From contig NZ_FZOW01000001.1 of the NCBI RefSeq assembly GCF_900188125.1, positions 525,368 through 589,367 on the forward strand: DNA of 64,000 nucleotides, given 5' to 3'. This DNA is from Rhodococcoides kyotonense (GTDB lineage Bacteria; Actinomycetota; Actinomycetes; Mycobacteriales; Mycobacteriaceae). Position 1 is the stretch's first letter; each line of letters opens with the position of its first letter. Positions 39,515-50,323 of this stretch are shown here, one piece after another. Both the position numbers and the translations under genes were made by a program. The notes beneath the pieces were generated by a model. It was not told the origin of the DNA and made no database searches. It saw nothing but the letters and a program-made list of their open reading frames with translations.

Positions 39515-40711
39515 GTGACCACGACCGAACGGCAGCACCACACGAGCAGCGCACGGAAGTGGCTCATGCTCGCACTCGGCATGCTCGCGCAGACCGCAGG
39601 TGCCGTCTTCATCAACGGCGCAGCGTTTCTCATCCCCGCTCTGCACGACGACCGTGGACTCACACTGGCAGCAGCAGGCCTGCTCGTCGCCATGCCGACC
39701 GTCGGCATCATGCTCACGCTGATCGCATGGGGTGTGCTCGTCGACCGCATCGGCGAGCGGCTCGTATTGGCAATCGGACTTGCTCTGACTGCAATCGCCA
39801 GTGTCGCAGCGTTTTTCAGCACGTCGTTCGTTCTGCTCGGATTGTGCCTGCTTTTCGGAGGTATGGCGGCAGCAAGCGCCAACAGCGCCAGCGGACGTGT
39901 CGTCGTCGGGTGGTTTCCGCCGGCTCGTCGCGGTCTCGCGATGGGTATCCGTCAGATGTCGGTGCCGCTCGGTGTCGCCATCGCGGCACTGACGATTCCG
40001 CCGATCGCGCGTGATCACGGCGTCGCTGCAGCGCTTCTCGTCCCTGCCGCGATCTGCGCGCTCGGGGCGCTCCTGTGCCTCGGCGTCGTCGATCCCCCAC
40101 GGCCCGATCGAGCAGCAGCCGAGCAACAGGGACTGCTGGCCAACCCGTACCGGGCGAGCAGTCAACTGTGGCGAATCCACTCGACGTCGATTCTGCTGGT
40201 CGTCCCGCAATACGTGGTGTGGACCTACGCCCTCGTGTGGCTGATGTCCGACCGCGGCTGGTCCGCAGCGTCTGCGGGCATCCTCGTCACGCTGACCCAG
40301 ATCCTGGGCGCATTGGGGCGGATGGGCGTCGGTGCACTGTCCGACCGAGTCGGCAGCCGAATGCGGCCACTGCGCTGGGTCGCCGTCTCGACCGCGGTCA
40401 CCATGGTGGTCCTGGCCGTCACGGACTGGATGGACTCCCCCGTCTCGATCGCCGTGATGGTCGTCGCGTCCGTCGTGACCGTCGCGCCCAACGGGCTCGC
40501 GTTCACCGCCGTCGCCGAGTACTCCGGGCCGTATTGGAGCGGGCGTTCCCTCGGCGTCCAGAACACCGGCCAGTACATCGCAGCGTCGCTCGTGCCCCCG
40601 GCCTTCGGCGCTCTCGCGGCAGTCAGCTTCCCTGTCGCGTTCCTGGTGTCGTCGATCTTCCCGGCCCTGTCGGTCCCCGTGATCCCCGCGGACCACGAGT
40701 CGAAGGACTGA
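39515..40711 (+). CDS. major facilitator superfamily transporter
   Basis: A 398-residue MFS permease with about 12 transmembrane segments. The A-motif between helices 2 and 3 reads GVLVDRIGERL, and a second loop motif is GALSDRVGSRM. It is the counterpart of Rv2994 and lies between gltX-FAH and leuB in the same order as in mycobacteria. The substrate is unknown. An operator-like motif at 39471 suggests coupling to leucine control, so an amino acid or precursor is possible (inference). The start is GTG 39515. Confidence 0.88.
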   Translation: MTTTERQHHTSSARKWLMLALGMLAQTAGAVFINGAAFLIPALHDDRGLTLAAAGLLVAMPTVGIMLTLIAWGVLVDRIGERLVLAIGLALTAIASVAAFFSTSFVLLGLCLLFGGMAAASANSASGRVVVGWFPPARRGLAMGIRQMSVPLGVAIAALTIPPIARDHGVAAALLVPAAICALGALLCLGVVDPPRPDRAAAEQQGLLANPYRASSQLWRIHSTSILLVVPQYVVWTYALVWLMSDRGWSAASAGILVTLTQILGALGRMGVGALSDRVGSRMRPLRWVAVSTAVTMVVLAVTDWMDSPVSIAVMVVASVVTVAPNGLAFTAVAEYSGPYWSGRSLGVQNTGQYIAASLVPPAFGALAAVSFPVAFLVSSIFPALSVPVIPADHESKD

Positions 40712-40750
40712 CGACCGGGGTTCCCTGTGCCGGAACGAATGTCACACCCG

Positions 40751-41191
40751 GTCACTCAGAGTGAGCGAGGGCCTCATTCGGTCACCCGGCCCACCAACCC
40801 GGACAGACCGAAGGCCTCATTCAGTCACTCAGAGTGAGCGAGGGCGACATTCGGTCACCCGGCCCACCAACCCAGACAGACCGAAGGCCTCATTCAGTCA
40901 CTCAGAGTGAGCGAGGGCGACATTCGGTCACCCGACCCACCAACCCCAGACAGACCGAAGGCCTCATTCAGTCACTCAGAGTGAACGAGGGCGACATTCG
41001 GTCACCCGACCCACCAACCCGGACAGACCGAAGGCCTCATTCAATCACTCAGAGTGAGCGAAGGCGACATTCGGTCACCCGACCCACCAACCCCAGACAG
41101 ACCGAAGGCCTCATTCAGTCACTCAGAGTGAACGAGGGCGACATTCGGTCACCCGACCCACCCAACCCGGACAGACCGAAGGCCTCATTCA
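40751..41191. repeat. tandem array of six 73/74-bp palindromic units
   Basis: Six units start at 40751, 40824, 40897, 40971, 41044 and 41118 (lengths 73, 73, 74, 73, 74, 74). Each begins near GTCACTCAGAGTGAGCGAGG and ends in GACCGAAGGCCTCATTCA. Each unit and its junction can fold: TCACTC/GAGTGA flank one base, with GACCGAA/TTCGGTC and CCTC/GAGG further out. The periods are not multiples of three, so the array is not protein-coding. It fills the 551-bp gap between the MFS gene and leuB, with 40 bases of nondescript sequence before it. Confidence 0.95.
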
Positions 41192-41221
41192 ATCACTTCA
41201 AGTGACCGAATGAGGCCTTCG
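41177..41221. terminator. closing palindrome of the repeat array
   Basis: A 45-bp palindrome centred on 41199: CGAAGGCCTCATTC (41177-41190) and its complement (41208-41221), with inner arms TCACTT and AAGTGA. Its left half belongs to the last repeat unit and its right half is an inverted copy of the unit. It could terminate leuB, whose stop lies 42 bases away, and the MFS transcript from the other side. Confidence 0.75.
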
Positions 41222-41262
41222 CTCCGAAACCGGAGCTCCGTAAACCAGAGCCCCAAAAAAAA

Positions 41263-42273
41263 CTACAGCTCCGACGCGATACGTTCGCCGATGGCCGACG
41301 TCGACGCCGGAGCCGACCCGCGCGACGCGAGGTCGGCAGCCACCGCAGCTTCGACGCGCTCGGAGTTCACCGTGTCCCCGAGGTGCGCGAGGAGCAGCGA
41401 GACCGACAGGATTGCTGCCGTCGGGTCTGCTTTGCCCTGGCCTGCGATGTCGGGCGCACTGCCGTGCACGGGCTCGAACATCGACGGGTTGGTGCCCGTC
41501 GCATCGATGTTTCCGCTGGCAGCGAGACCGATTCCACCGCTGACCGCGGCGGACAGGTCGGTCACGATGTCACCGAACAGGTTGTCGGTGACGATGACGT
41601 CGAATCGACCGGGGTCGGTGACGAGGTGGATCATCGCTGCGTCGATGTGCTGGTACGCCACCTCGACGTCGGGAAATTCCTTCGATACTTCCTCGACCGT
41701 GCGAGCCCACAGGCTTCCGGCGAAGGTGAGCACGTTGGTCTTGTGCAGCAATGTGAGGTGCTTCCGACGCCCGAGCGCGCGGGCGAACCCGTCACGCACG
41801 ACGCGTTCGACGCCGTAGCGGGTGTTGACGCTGACCTCGGTTGCCACCTCGTGCGGCGTGCCGACGCGCAGCGCACCGCCGTTGCCCGTGTACGGGCCTT
41901 CGGTGCCCTCGCGAACCACGACGACGTCGATGTCCTTGTTGCCGTCGAGCGGACCGACGACCCCTGGGTACAGCTTGGCCGGACGCAGGTTGATGTGGTG
42001 GTCCAGCTCGAACCGTGCACGCAGCAGCAGTCCACGCTCGAGCACGCCGCTCGGAACCGACGGGTCTCCGATGGCACCCAGCAGGATTGCGTCGTGGCCA
42101 CGGATCTCGTCGAGGACGGAGTCCGGGAGAAGCTCGCCGGTCGCGTTGTAACGTCGGGCACCGAGGTCGTACTCGGTCTTCTCGACTCCAGGGACGACGA
42201 CGTCGAGCACCTTCAGTGCCTGGTCGACGACCTCGGGGCCGATTCCATCTCCAGCGATGACGGCGAGCTTCAT
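41263..42273 (-). CDS. leuB: 3-isopropylmalate dehydrogenase
   Basis: A 336-residue LeuB that oxidatively decarboxylates 3-isopropylmalate in leucine synthesis. [23 protein letters not shown] and [24 protein letters not shown] motifs are present, with the substrate Arg/Lys/Asp residues. The ATG 42273 (MKLAVIAG) is chosen because the upstream extension is not family-like. It is 37 bp downstream of serA on the same strand, so serA-leuB probably form an operon. No copy of the operator-like motif is visible just upstream of leuB. Confidence 0.96.
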   Translation of the reverse strand: MKLAVIAGDGIGPEVVDQALKVLDVVVPGVEKTEYDLGARRYNATGELLPDSVLDEIRGHDAILLGAIGDPSVPSGVLERGLLLRARFELDHHINLRPAKLYPGVVGPLDGNKDIDVVVVREGTEGPYTGNGGALRVGTPHEVATEVSVNTRYGVERVVRDGFARALGRRKHLTLLHKTNVLTFAGSLWARTVEEVSKEFPDVEVAYQHIDAAMIHLVTDPGRFDVIVTDNLFGDIVTDLSAAVSGGIGLAASGNIDATGTNPSMFEPVHGSAPDIAGQGKADPTAAILSVSLLLAHLGDTVNSERVEAAVAADLASRGSAPASTSAIGERIASEL

Positions 42274-42310
42274 TGACTCCTCGTTCTGTTCGAGCGGTCT
42301 GGTACGGATA

Positions 42311-43906
42311 TCAGGACAGATCCACGAGTTCGATGGTCGACGCACCGACCGCCGTGGCGATGCCGGCGCTGACCTCGGCCGGAACGTCCTTGTTCACGCG
42401 GAGCAGGATCGTCGCGCCGTCGCCCTCGGAGTCCTGGCTGAGTGCTGCTGCCTGGATGTCGATTCCGGCGTCGCCGAGCAGCGTGCCGATGCGTCCGAGG
42501 CTGCCGGGCTGATCGCCGTAGTTGACGATGAGGTTCTTGCCCTCGGCGCGCAGATCGAAGTTGCGTCCGTTGATGTTGACGATCTTCTCGACCCGCTTGG
42601 TGCCGGTCAGGGTGCCCGCGACGTTGAGCACGGATCCGTCGCCGTAGACGGCGCGGATGTCGACGACGCTGCGGTGGTTCTCGCTCTCCGGCGCGGTGGT
42701 CACCTCGGCGGTGACGCCACGCTCCTCGGCGAGCGACGGGGCGTTGACGAACGTGACCGCATCCTCGATGACGGCGGAGAACAGTCCACGCAGTGCAGAC
42801 AGCTTGAGGATCTCGACGTCCTCGGCTGCGAGCTCACCGCGCACGTCGACCGACAGCGATGCCGGAAGCTCGTCGGACAGCGCGCCGAGCAGGACACCCT
42901 GCTTGCGGACGATGTCGAGCCACGGCGAGACCTCCTCGCCGACTGCGCCACCCTTGACGTTCACCGCGTCGGGGACGAATTCGCCTGCGAGAGCGAGCAA
43001 TACGGACTTGGCGACGTCGGTGCCCGCGCGGTCCTGAGCTTCGGTGGTCGACGCGCCGAGGTGCGGGGTGACGACGACCTGAGGCAGTTCGAACAGCGGG
43101 CTGTCGGTGCAAGGCTCGGACGCGTACACGTCGATGCCTGCGGCGAAGACGTGACCGCTGGTGATGGCGTCGGCGAGCGCCTGCTCGTCGACGAGTCCAC
43201 CGCGGGCAGCGTTGACGACGATGACACCGGGCTTGGTCTTGGCGAGTGCTTCCTTGCCGATGATGCCCTTGGTCTCGGGCGTCTTCGGGAGGTGGACCGA
43301 GAACATGTCCGCGCGAGTCAGCAGTTCGTCGAGGCTGACGAGTTCGATGCCGAGCTGCGCGGCGCGCGCTGCGGACACGTAGGGGTCGTACGCGATGACG
43401 TGCGTCTCGAATGCTGCGAGGCGTGCTGCGAACAGCTGGCCGATGCGGCCGAGGCCGACGACGCCGACGGTCTTGCCGAAGATCTCGACGCCGTTGAACT
43501 TGCTGCGCTTCCACTCGTGGTCGCGCAGGGTCTTGTCGGCGGCGGGGATCTGGCGAGCGGCCGAGAGCAGCAGTGTCACAGCGTGCTCGGCGGCCGTGTG
43601 GATGTTGGATGTCGGCGCGTTGACGACGAGAACGCCGCGCTCGGTGGCTGCGGGAACGTCGACGTTGTCGAGGCCGACGCCTGCGCGCGCGACGATCTTC
43701 AGCTTGGTGCCTGCAGCGAGTACCTCGGCGTCGACCGTCGTCGCGGAGCGCACGAGGATCGCGTCGGCCTCGGGGACCGCGGCCAGCAGGGCGGGGCGAT
43801 CCGGGCCGTCGACCCAACGAACCTCGACGCCGTCACCGAGGGCCTCGACGGTGGACTGCGCAAGTTTGTCGGCGATCAGAACGACAGGACGGCCTGGCTG
43901 GCTCAC
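42311..43906 (-). CDS. serA: D-3-phosphoglycerate dehydrogenase
   Basis: A 531-residue type 1 PGDH, the first enzyme of serine synthesis. The catalytic core has [27 protein letters not shown] and PHLGAST (catalytic His). The C-terminal part contains the intervening (ASB) domain and an ACT domain ([17 protein letters not shown]) that responds to serine in mycobacteria. It lies between ilvC (convergently oriented terminator at 44003) and leuB. Confidence 0.96.
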   Translation of the reverse strand: MSQPGRPVVLIADKLAQSTVEALGDGVEVRWVDGPDRPALLAAVPEADAILVRSATTVDAEVLAAGTKLKIVARAGVGLDNVDVPAATERGVLVVNAPTSNIHTAAEHAVTLLLSAARQIPAADKTLRDHEWKRSKFNGVEIFGKTVGVVGLGRIGQLFAARLAAFETHVIAYDPYVSAARAAQLGIELVSLDELLTRADMFSVHLPKTPETKGIIGKEALAKTKPGVIVVNAARGGLVDEQALADAITSGHVFAAGIDVYASEPCTDSPLFELPQVVVTPHLGASTTEAQDRAGTDVAKSVLLALAGEFVPDAVNVKGGAVGEEVSPWLDIVRKQGVLLGALSDELPASLSVDVRGELAAEDVEILKLSALRGLFSAVIEDAVTFVNAPSLAEERGVTAEVTTAPESENHRSVVDIRAVYGDGSVLNVAGTLTGTKRVEKIVNINGRNFDLRAEGKNLIVNYGDQPGSLGRIGTLLGDAGIDIQAAALSQDSEGDGATILLRVNKDVPAEVSAGIATAVGASTIELVDLS

Positions 43907-44002
43907 GTGAAGAACTCCCTATATCGGTCGAGGTGACAAGTGCGGTCGTGCGGAAACAGTTTAGATGCCGAGGTGAAGCTGTTGGGGTTCACCCTCACAG
44001 CA

Positions 44003-44038
44003 CGAGCGAAGGGCACCCTCGCGGATGCCCTTCGTTCG
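44003..44038 (-). terminator. ilvC terminator
   Basis: CGAGCGAAGGGCA (44003-44015) and TGCCCTTCGTTCG (44026-44038) form a 13-bp stem with one G-T pair and a 10-base loop. It lies 12 bases past the ilvC stop, in front of serA. Confidence 0.75.
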
Positions 44039-44050
44039 TCTACTGCAGGA

Positions 44051-45067
<1,017 letters not shown>

Positions 45068-45114
45068 TTATTACCTTTCCTCTTGGGTTTTACGCTGTGC
45101 GGTCACGTGTCGCG

Positions 45115-45618
45115 CTAGCGCGACGCCGTGATCGATTTCGGTCCACGTCCGACGGCAACGACTCCCGACTGAACTATTTCTCGAATTCCATAGGGGTCCA
45201 ACATCTTCAGCAACGCATCGAGCTTCGAGCGGGTGCCCGTCGCCTCGACCGTCACAGCTTCGGGTGACACGTCGATCACCTTGGCGCGGAACAGGTTCAC
45301 GGTCTCGATGACCTCGCTGCGCACACTCGCGTCGGCACGCACCTTGATGAGCACCAACTCTCGCGCCACCGACGTCTCGTCGTCCTGCTCGACGATCTTG
45401 ATGACGTTGATGAGCTTGTTCAGCTGCTTGGTCACCTGTTCGAGCGGGAACTCGTCGACGGTCACGACGATGGTCATGCGCGAGATCTCGGGAATCTCGG
45501 TGCCGCCCACCGCAAGTGACGAGATGTTGAAGCCGCGACGCGAGAACAGAGCGGCGACGCGAGCCAGGACGCCTGGCTTGTCCTCGACGAGGACGCTGAG
45601 GGTATGGCTCGTGCTCAC
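45115..45618 (-). CDS. ilvN: acetolactate synthase regulatory subunit
   Basis: A 167-residue small subunit with an N-terminal ACT domain ([34 protein letters not shown]) that confers valine feedback, and a C-terminal ALS_ss_C domain. Its GTG start overlaps the stop of ilvB (GTGA), which implies coupled translation of the two subunits. Confidence 0.97.
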   Translation of the reverse strand: MSTSHTLSVLVEDKPGVLARVAALFSRRGFNISSLAVGGTEIPEISRMTIVVTVDEFPLEQVTKQLNKLINVIKIVEQDDETSVARELVLIKVRADASVRSEVIETVNLFRAKVIDVSPEAVTVEATGTRSKLDALLKMLDPYGIREIVQSGVVAVGRGPKSITASR

Positions 45619-47582
45619 TTCTCGATACCTTTCTCGTCGCTGCCGGACGCAGCTTCGCCGTGTGCCTGTTCGCGCGCCATCGCTTCGTGGATGACGGCCG
45701 GCTCGGACACCGACGCCTCGTCCTCATCGAACAGCGGACGGATGCCCCGGGCAGCCATGATCTCGTCGTTGCCGGTGCCTGCCGCGACCATCGGCCACAC
45801 CTGCGCGTCGGCGCCGACGATGAAGTCGATGACGACGGGACGGTCGGTGATGGCGCGAGCCTGGGCGATGACGTCGTCGACGTCTTCTTCACGCTCGCAC
45901 CGGATTCCGACGCATCCGAGCGCTTCCGCCAACTTGACGAAGTCCGGAATGCGCTGCGTGCCATGGGTTCCGAGGTTGGTGTTGGAGTACCGCTCCTCGT
46001 AGAACAACGTCTGCCACTGGCGGACCATACCGAGGTTGCCGTTGTTGATCAGCGCGACCTTGATCGGGATGCCTTCGACGGCACAGGTGGCGAGTTCCTG
46101 ATTGGTCATCTGGAAGCAACCGTCGCCGTCGATGGCCCACACCTCGGTGTCGGGCATGCCCATCTTGGCGCCCATTGCGGCGGGCACCGCGTAGCCCATC
46201 GTGCCGAGGCCACCCGAGTTGAGCCACGTGCGCGGCTTCTCGTAGTCGATGAACTGCGCCGCCCACATCTGATGCTGGCCGACGCCCGCGCAGTACACGG
46301 CATCCGGGCCCGCGGCCTTGCCGACCGCGGAGATGACGTACTCCGGAGACAGGCTGCCGTCGCTCGGACGGTCGTAGCTGAGCGGGTAGGTCCCCCGGAT
46401 GCCGTCGAGGTAGGTCCACCACTCGGCGAGATCCAGCGTCGTGCCAGTGGCCCGGTCCGCACGGATCGCCTCGATGAGTTCGGTGATGACCTCTTTGCAG
46501 TCGCCCACGATCGGGACGTCGGCGTAGCGGTTCTTACCGATCTCTGCCGGGTCGATGTCGGCGTGGATGACCTTCGCACCGGGCGCGAACGACGAGAGCT
46601 GACCGGTGACACGGTCGTCGAAGCGCGCGCCGAGCGTGATCAGCAGATCGCTCTTCTGCAGCGCCGCGACTGCAGCGACGGTGCCGTGCATGCCGGGCAT
46701 GCCGCAGTTGAGCTGATGACTGTCGGGGAACGCGCCTCGCGCCATGAGCGTGGTGACGACCGGAATTCCGGTCAGCTCGGCGAGTTCGAGCAACTCGGCC
46801 GATGCGTTCGCCTTGATGACACCGCCACCGACGTAGAGCACGGGCTTCTTCGCGTCCGCGATGTATCGGGCGGCCTCACGGACCTGCTTGCCGTGCGGCT
46901 TGGTCACCGGACGGTATCCGGGCAGGCGCATCTCCGGCGGCCACGAGAACGTGGTCTGCGCCTGCAGGATGTCCTTCGGGATGTCGACGAGAACGGCACC
47001 GGGACGGCCCGACGCGGCGATGTAGAACGCCTCGGCGATGATGCGCGGGATGTCGACGCCGTCGGTGATCAGGAAGTTGTGCTTGGTCACCGGCATCGTG
47101 ATGCCGGAGATGTCGGCTTCCTGGAAACCGTCGGTGCCGATGAGGCTGCGGGCGACCTGTCCCGTGATCGCGACGATGGGAACCGAATCCATCTGCGCAT
47201 CGGCGAGCGGCGTGACGAGGTTGGTCGCGCCGGGACCCGACGTCGCCATGCACACTCCGACGCGGCCGGTCGCCTGGGCATAGCCTGTTGCGGCGTGGCC
47301 TGCGCCTTGTTCGTGCCGGACGAGGACGTGCCGAACCTTCTTCGAGTCGAAGAGCGGATCGTAGACGGGGAGGACGGCGCCGCCGGGAATGCCGAATACC
47401 GTATCGACGTCGAGTTCTTCGAGAGAGCGTACGACGGACTGTGCGCCGGTCACCTTTTCAGGTGCGACCTGACGGCGAGTTCCGTCGACTGTGCCTACCG
47501 TCGGCGTCTCATGCGACGACGAGCTGCTGACTGCCCCCGACTTACGTGTCGTGGGCCCTGGGCGTGCGGTTGGTGCGCTCAC
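45615..47582 (-). CDS. ilvB: acetolactate synthase large subunit
   Basis: A 655-residue thiamine-diphosphate enzyme that forms acetolactate or acetohydroxybutyrate. The catalytic Glu lies in [15 protein letters not shown], the ThDP motif is [14 protein letters not shown] to [11 protein letters not shown], and [14 protein letters not shown] and [14 protein letters not shown] are conserved. The GTG at 47582 is chosen because GAGGAAG sits 6 bases upstream and the N terminus (VSAPTARPG) matches the mycobacterial protein. An attenuator leader and an operator-like motif precede it. Confidence 0.97.
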   Translation of the reverse strand: MSAPTARPGPTTRKSGAVSSSSSHETPTVGTVDGTRRQVAPEKVTGAQSVVRSLEELDVDTVFGIPGGAVLPVYDPLFDSKKVRHVLVRHEQGAGHAATGYAQATGRVGVCMATSGPGATNLVTPLADAQMDSVPIVAITGQVARSLIGTDGFQEADISGITMPVTKHNFLITDGVDIPRIIAEAFYIAASGRPGAVLVDIPKDILQAQTTFSWPPEMRLPGYRPVTKPHGKQVREAARYIADAKKPVLYVGGGVIKANASAELLELAELTGIPVVTTLMARGAFPDSHQLNCGMPGMHGTVAAVAALQKSDLLITLGARFDDRVTGQLSSFAPGAKVIHADIDPAEIGKNRYADVPIVGDCKEVITELIEAIRADRATGTTLDLAEWWTYLDGIRGTYPLSYDRPSDGSLSPEYVISAVGKAAGPDAVYCAGVGQHQMWAAQFIDYEKPRTWLNSGGLGTMGYAVPAAMGAKMGMPDTEVWAIDGDGCFQMTNQELATCAVEGIPIKVALINNGNLGMVRQWQTLFYEERYSNTNLGTHGTQRIPDFVKLAEALGCVGIRCEREEDVDDVIAQARAITDRPVVIDFIVGADAQVWPMVAAGTGNDEIMAARGIRPLFDEDEASVSEPAVIHEAMAREQAHGEAASGSDEKGIEK

Positions 47583-47628
47583 TGCTGCTTCCTCAGGGTT
47601 TTCGGTTTCTGGGCGATCTCTGGGCAAG

Positions 47629-47661
47629 AAAAAACCCCCGTCAGCCGAGGCTGTACGAGGG
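47629..47661 (-). terminator. ilvB attenuator terminator
   Basis: On the minus strand a GC-rich hairpin (arms CCCTCGTACAGCC and GGCTGACGGGGG with one bulged A) is followed by TTTTTT (47629-47634). It lies 32 bases past the leader-peptide stop and 47 bases before the ilvB start. This arrangement fits transcription attenuation. Confidence 0.85.
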
Positions 47662-47693
47662 TGGCGCGTCGATGCGAGTTGGAATGAACCGGC

Positions 47694-47765
47694 TCAGGCG
47701 ACGACGCGCCGGCCGATTACGAGTATCTGATTCCGCTTCACGCGCTCGACGGTAGGCGCGCGCAT
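47694..47765 (-). CDS. ilvL: ilvB leader peptide (attenuation)
   Basis: A 23-residue frame with ATG at 47765 and TGA at 47694: MRAPTVERVKRN, then Gln, then Ile-Leu-Val-Ile, then GRRVVA. Four consecutive branched-chain residues, then two Val, sit just before the attenuator hairpin. Ribosome stalling at these codons during low branched-chain amino acid supply would favour an antiterminator, as in the C. glutamicum ilvB leader. There is no obvious ribosome-binding site, so it may be translated from a leaderless mRNA. The peptide itself is likely transient. Confidence 0.82.
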   Translation of the reverse strand: MRAPTVERVKRNQILVIGRRVVA

Positions 47766-47794
47766 AGGGAACAGTCAAACTCGTCACGACGCAA

Positions 47795-47809
47795 TCCCAT
47801 TATGTGAGA
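47795..47809. promoter_or_regulatory. operator-like motif upstream of ilvB leader
   Basis: TCCCATTATGTGAGA (reverse TCTCACATAATGGGA), third copy of the shared motif. It is 30-44 bases upstream of the leader ATG and 30 bases upstream of the divergent PH-domain gene, so it could affect both. It would add transcriptional control of ilvBNC to attenuation. Confidence 0.55.
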
Positions 47810-47838
47810 TCGCGCAGTTGCAATGCGAAGATGAAGGG

Positions 47839-48354
47839 GTGTCGTCTTCGCAGCAGTCCGAACCACCGGACACATCATCCCACACGCCCGATCCCTCCCC
47901 GCAGGTCATCCGCCTACCGCGCCTCGCGCTGGTCGGCGTGGCCTTGCTCTTGTTCGGAGTGTTGTTCCCCGCATTGAGCTGGCCTGCCGCTTTCGGTTGG
48001 CTTTTCGCCGTACCCATCGTAGTTGCCGTGTGGGTGATTCGGGTCAGGACTGTCGTGACGATCGACGGAATCGAGATTCGTCGGTTCATCGGTTCCGAGT
48101 CCATCTCGTGGGAAGACGTTCGTGGAATTCATTTTCCCGACCGCCGCTGGGCTCGCGCCGTACTGACCGACAAGTCCGAGAAATCACTTCCACTCGTGCG
48201 CTTCGACCGGCTCCCGCACTTGGCAGCGGCGAGCGGCGGTCGAATCACGGATCCTTATGCCGCGGCCGCAGCCGATGCAGAGAGAGACGCGCAGAACACC
48301 GAGCCGGAAACGACTTCGGGCGACGACGACGGACCGGAAAACGCGAACTCGTAA
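47839..48354 (+). CDS. PH-domain membrane protein (Cfp6-like)
   Basis: A 171-residue protein with two hydrophobic segments (about residues 30-65) followed by a bacterial PH domain (TVVTIDGIEIRRFIGSESISWEDVRGIHFP). It matches the M. tuberculosis cfp6 (Rv3004) neighbour of ilvB. The C-terminal tail is Asp/Glu/Thr-rich. Function is unknown. I chose GTG 47839, which has GAAGG before it; a TTG at 47818 is the only earlier option. Confidence 0.82.
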   Translation: MSSSQQSEPPDTSSHTPDPSPQVIRLPRLALVGVALLLFGVLFPALSWPAAFGWLFAVPIVVAVWVIRVRTVVTIDGIEIRRFIGSESISWEDVRGIHFPDRRWARAVLTDKSEKSLPLVRFDRLPHLAAASGGRITDPYAAAAADAERDAQNTEPETTSGDDDGPENANS

Positions 48355-48426
48355 TACGGGAGTAACCTTGCCCGAGCGCTCAATCCGCTGAAACACATTC
48401 GCTCCACATATTGAGGAATCGAAGCC

Positions 48427-50268
48427 ATGCCGCCGCTACGGTCACGAGTCACCACTGTCGGACGCAACGCCGCGGGCGCACGCTCGCTCTGGCGCGCCAC
48501 CGGAATGACGGATTCCGATTTCGGTAAACCCATCGTGGCCATTGCGAACTCCTACACCCAATTCGTCCCGGGTCACGTGCATCTGAAGAATGTCGGCGAG
48601 ATCGTGGCCGACGCGGTACGTGCTGCCGGAGGTGTACCGCGTGAATTCCACACGATTGCCGTCGACGACGGAATCGCGATGGGCCACGGCGGGATGCTCT
48701 ATTCCCTCCCGAGCCGCGAAATCATTGCCGACTCGGTCGAATACATGGCCAACGCGCATACCGCCGACGCGCTCGTGTGCATCTCGAACTGCGACAAGAT
48801 CACGCCTGGAATGCTCAATGCCGCAATGCGCCTGAACATCCCGGCCGTCTTCGTCTCGGGCGGGCCGATGGAGGCAGGCAAGGCCGTCGTCGTCGGCGGT
48901 GTCGCGCAGGCACCGACCGACCTCATCACCGCGATCTCGGCGAGCGCCAACGACGCCGTGTCCGAGGAAGGCCTCGACGAGGTCGAGCGCAGCGCATGCC
49001 CGACGTGTGGATCGTGCTCGGGCATGTTCACCGCCAACTCGATGAACTGCCTCACCGAGGCACTCGGTCTTGCACTGCCCGGCAACGGATCGACTCTCGC
49101 GACCCACAAGGCTCGCTACGCGCTGTTCGAGCGCGCAGGCACCACGATCGTCGAAGCCGCGCTCAAGTACTACCGCGACGAGGACGATTCGGTTCTTCCG
49201 CGCAACATCGCCACTCCCGCGGCATTCCGCAATGCGATGGCACTCGACGTCGCCATGGGCGGGTCGACCAACACCGTGCTGCACACCCTCGCTGCAGCGC
49301 AGGAAGGTGAGGTCGACTTCGACCTCGAGACCATCGACGCCATCAGCCGCAAGGTCCCGTGCCTGTCGAAGGTGTCGCCGAACTCCGACTACCACATGGA
49401 GGACGTGCACCGCGCGGGCGGAATCCCGGCACTGCTCGGTGAACTGCGTCGCGCGAACCTGCTCGAGACCGACGTCTCGACGGTGCACACCAAGAGTTTC
49501 GACGACTGGCTCGACACGTGGGACATTCGCTCCGGCACGGCGTCGGACGAGGCTCTCGAGCTGTTCCACGCCGCGCCCGGCGGTGTGCGCACCACCGAGC
49601 CGTTCTCGACGGACAACCGGTGGTCCTCGCTCGACACCGACGCTGCAGGCGGGTGCATCCGCGACAAGGAGCATGCCTACACCGTCGAAGGCGGTCTGGT
49701 CGTGCTGCGCGGCAACATCGCCCTCGACGGCGCGATCCTGAAGACCGCGGGCATCGACGAGGAACTGTTCTCGTTCCAGGGCCCGGCGCTGGTTGTCGAG
49801 TCTCAGGAAGAGGCCGTCTCGGCGATCCTGCAGAAGAAGATTAAGGCAGGCGACGTGCTCGTCGTGCGCTACGAAGGGCCCAAGGGCGGACCCGGTATGC
49901 AGGAGATGCTGCACCCGACCGCGTTCCTCAAGGGCGCAGGCCTCGGCAAGGTCTGTGCGCTGATCACCGACGGACGGTTCTCCGGTGGCACGTCGGGGCT
50001 CTCGATCGGCCACATCTCCCCCGAGGCAGCTGCAGGCGGCGTCATCGGACTCGTCGAGAACGGCGATCAGGTGCGTATCGATGTCGCCTCGAGGACACTC
50101 GAGATCCTCGTCGACGACGACGTCCTCGCCACTCGCCGGGCCAAGATGGATGCGTCGGAGCGTCCGTGGCAGCCGGTCGACCGGCAGCGCACGGTCACCA
50201 CTGCTCTGCGTGCGTACGCGGCTCTCGCGACGTCGGCCGACAAGGGCGCAGTGCGGTACGTTCCCTAG
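48427..50268 (+). CDS. ilvD: dihydroxy-acid dehydratase
   Basis: A 613-residue IlvD that dehydrates dihydroxy-acids in valine and isoleucine synthesis. Iron-sulfur cluster cysteines appear in [12 protein letters not shown] and in [19 protein letters not shown]; the C-terminal [19 protein letters not shown] is the catalytic Ser region. The ATG 48427 is 72 bp after the PH-domain gene. The gene is complete and its stop is immediately followed by a long palindrome. Confidence 0.97.
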   Translation: MPPLRSRVTTVGRNAAGARSLWRATGMTDSDFGKPIVAIANSYTQFVPGHVHLKNVGEIVADAVRAAGGVPREFHTIAVDDGIAMGHGGMLYSLPSREIIADSVEYMANAHTADALVCISNCDKITPGMLNAAMRLNIPAVFVSGGPMEAGKAVVVGGVAQAPTDLITAISASANDAVSEEGLDEVERSACPTCGSCSGMFTANSMNCLTEALGLALPGNGSTLATHKARYALFERAGTTIVEAALKYYRDEDDSVLPRNIATPAAFRNAMALDVAMGGSTNTVLHTLAAAQEGEVDFDLETIDAISRKVPCLSKVSPNSDYHMEDVHRAGGIPALLGELRRANLLETDVSTVHTKSFDDWLDTWDIRSGTASDEALELFHAAPGGVRTTEPFSTDNRWSSLDTDAAGGCIRDKEHAYTVEGGLVVLRGNIALDGAILKTAGIDEELFSFQGPALVVESQEEAVSAILQKKIKAGDVLVVRYEGPKGGPGMQEMLHPTAFLKGAGLGKVCALITDGRFSGGTSGLSIGHISPEAAAGGVIGLVENGDQVRIDVASRTLEILVDDDVLATRRAKMDASERPWQPVDRQRTVTTALRAYAALATSADKGAVRYVP

Positions 50269-50318
50269 CCGTCGTGAGTGAAAATGTATAGCCCGCTATA
50301 CATTTTCACTCACGACGG
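50269..50318. terminator. 24-bp perfect palindrome, two-way terminator
   Basis: CCGTCGTGAGTGAAAATGTATAGC-type arm (50269-50292) and its perfect complement (50295-50318) are joined by the loop CC. The left arm begins at the base after the ilvD stop, and the right arm ends 5 bases before the stop of the convergent DoxX gene. A/T-rich inner arms make this a strong two-way hairpin. Confidence 0.9.
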
Positions 50319-50323
50319 GCGGG

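Noticed and set aside
40751..41191. CRISPR array
   Set aside because: The units are directly adjacent with no variable spacers, the unit is 73/74 bp and there are no cas genes nearby.
40834..41205. 123-codon frame across the tandem repeat
   Set aside because: The repeat units are 73 or 74 bp, so the frame shifts with each unit and the peptide is an accident of the repeat.
42257..43936. 559-codon plus-strand frame opposite serA
   Set aside because: Antisense shadow of a well-conserved gene, low-complexity Asp/Gly/Arg sequence.
45660..47687. 675-codon plus-strand frame opposite ilvB
   Set aside because: Antisense shadow; the sense strand carries the acetolactate synthase motifs.
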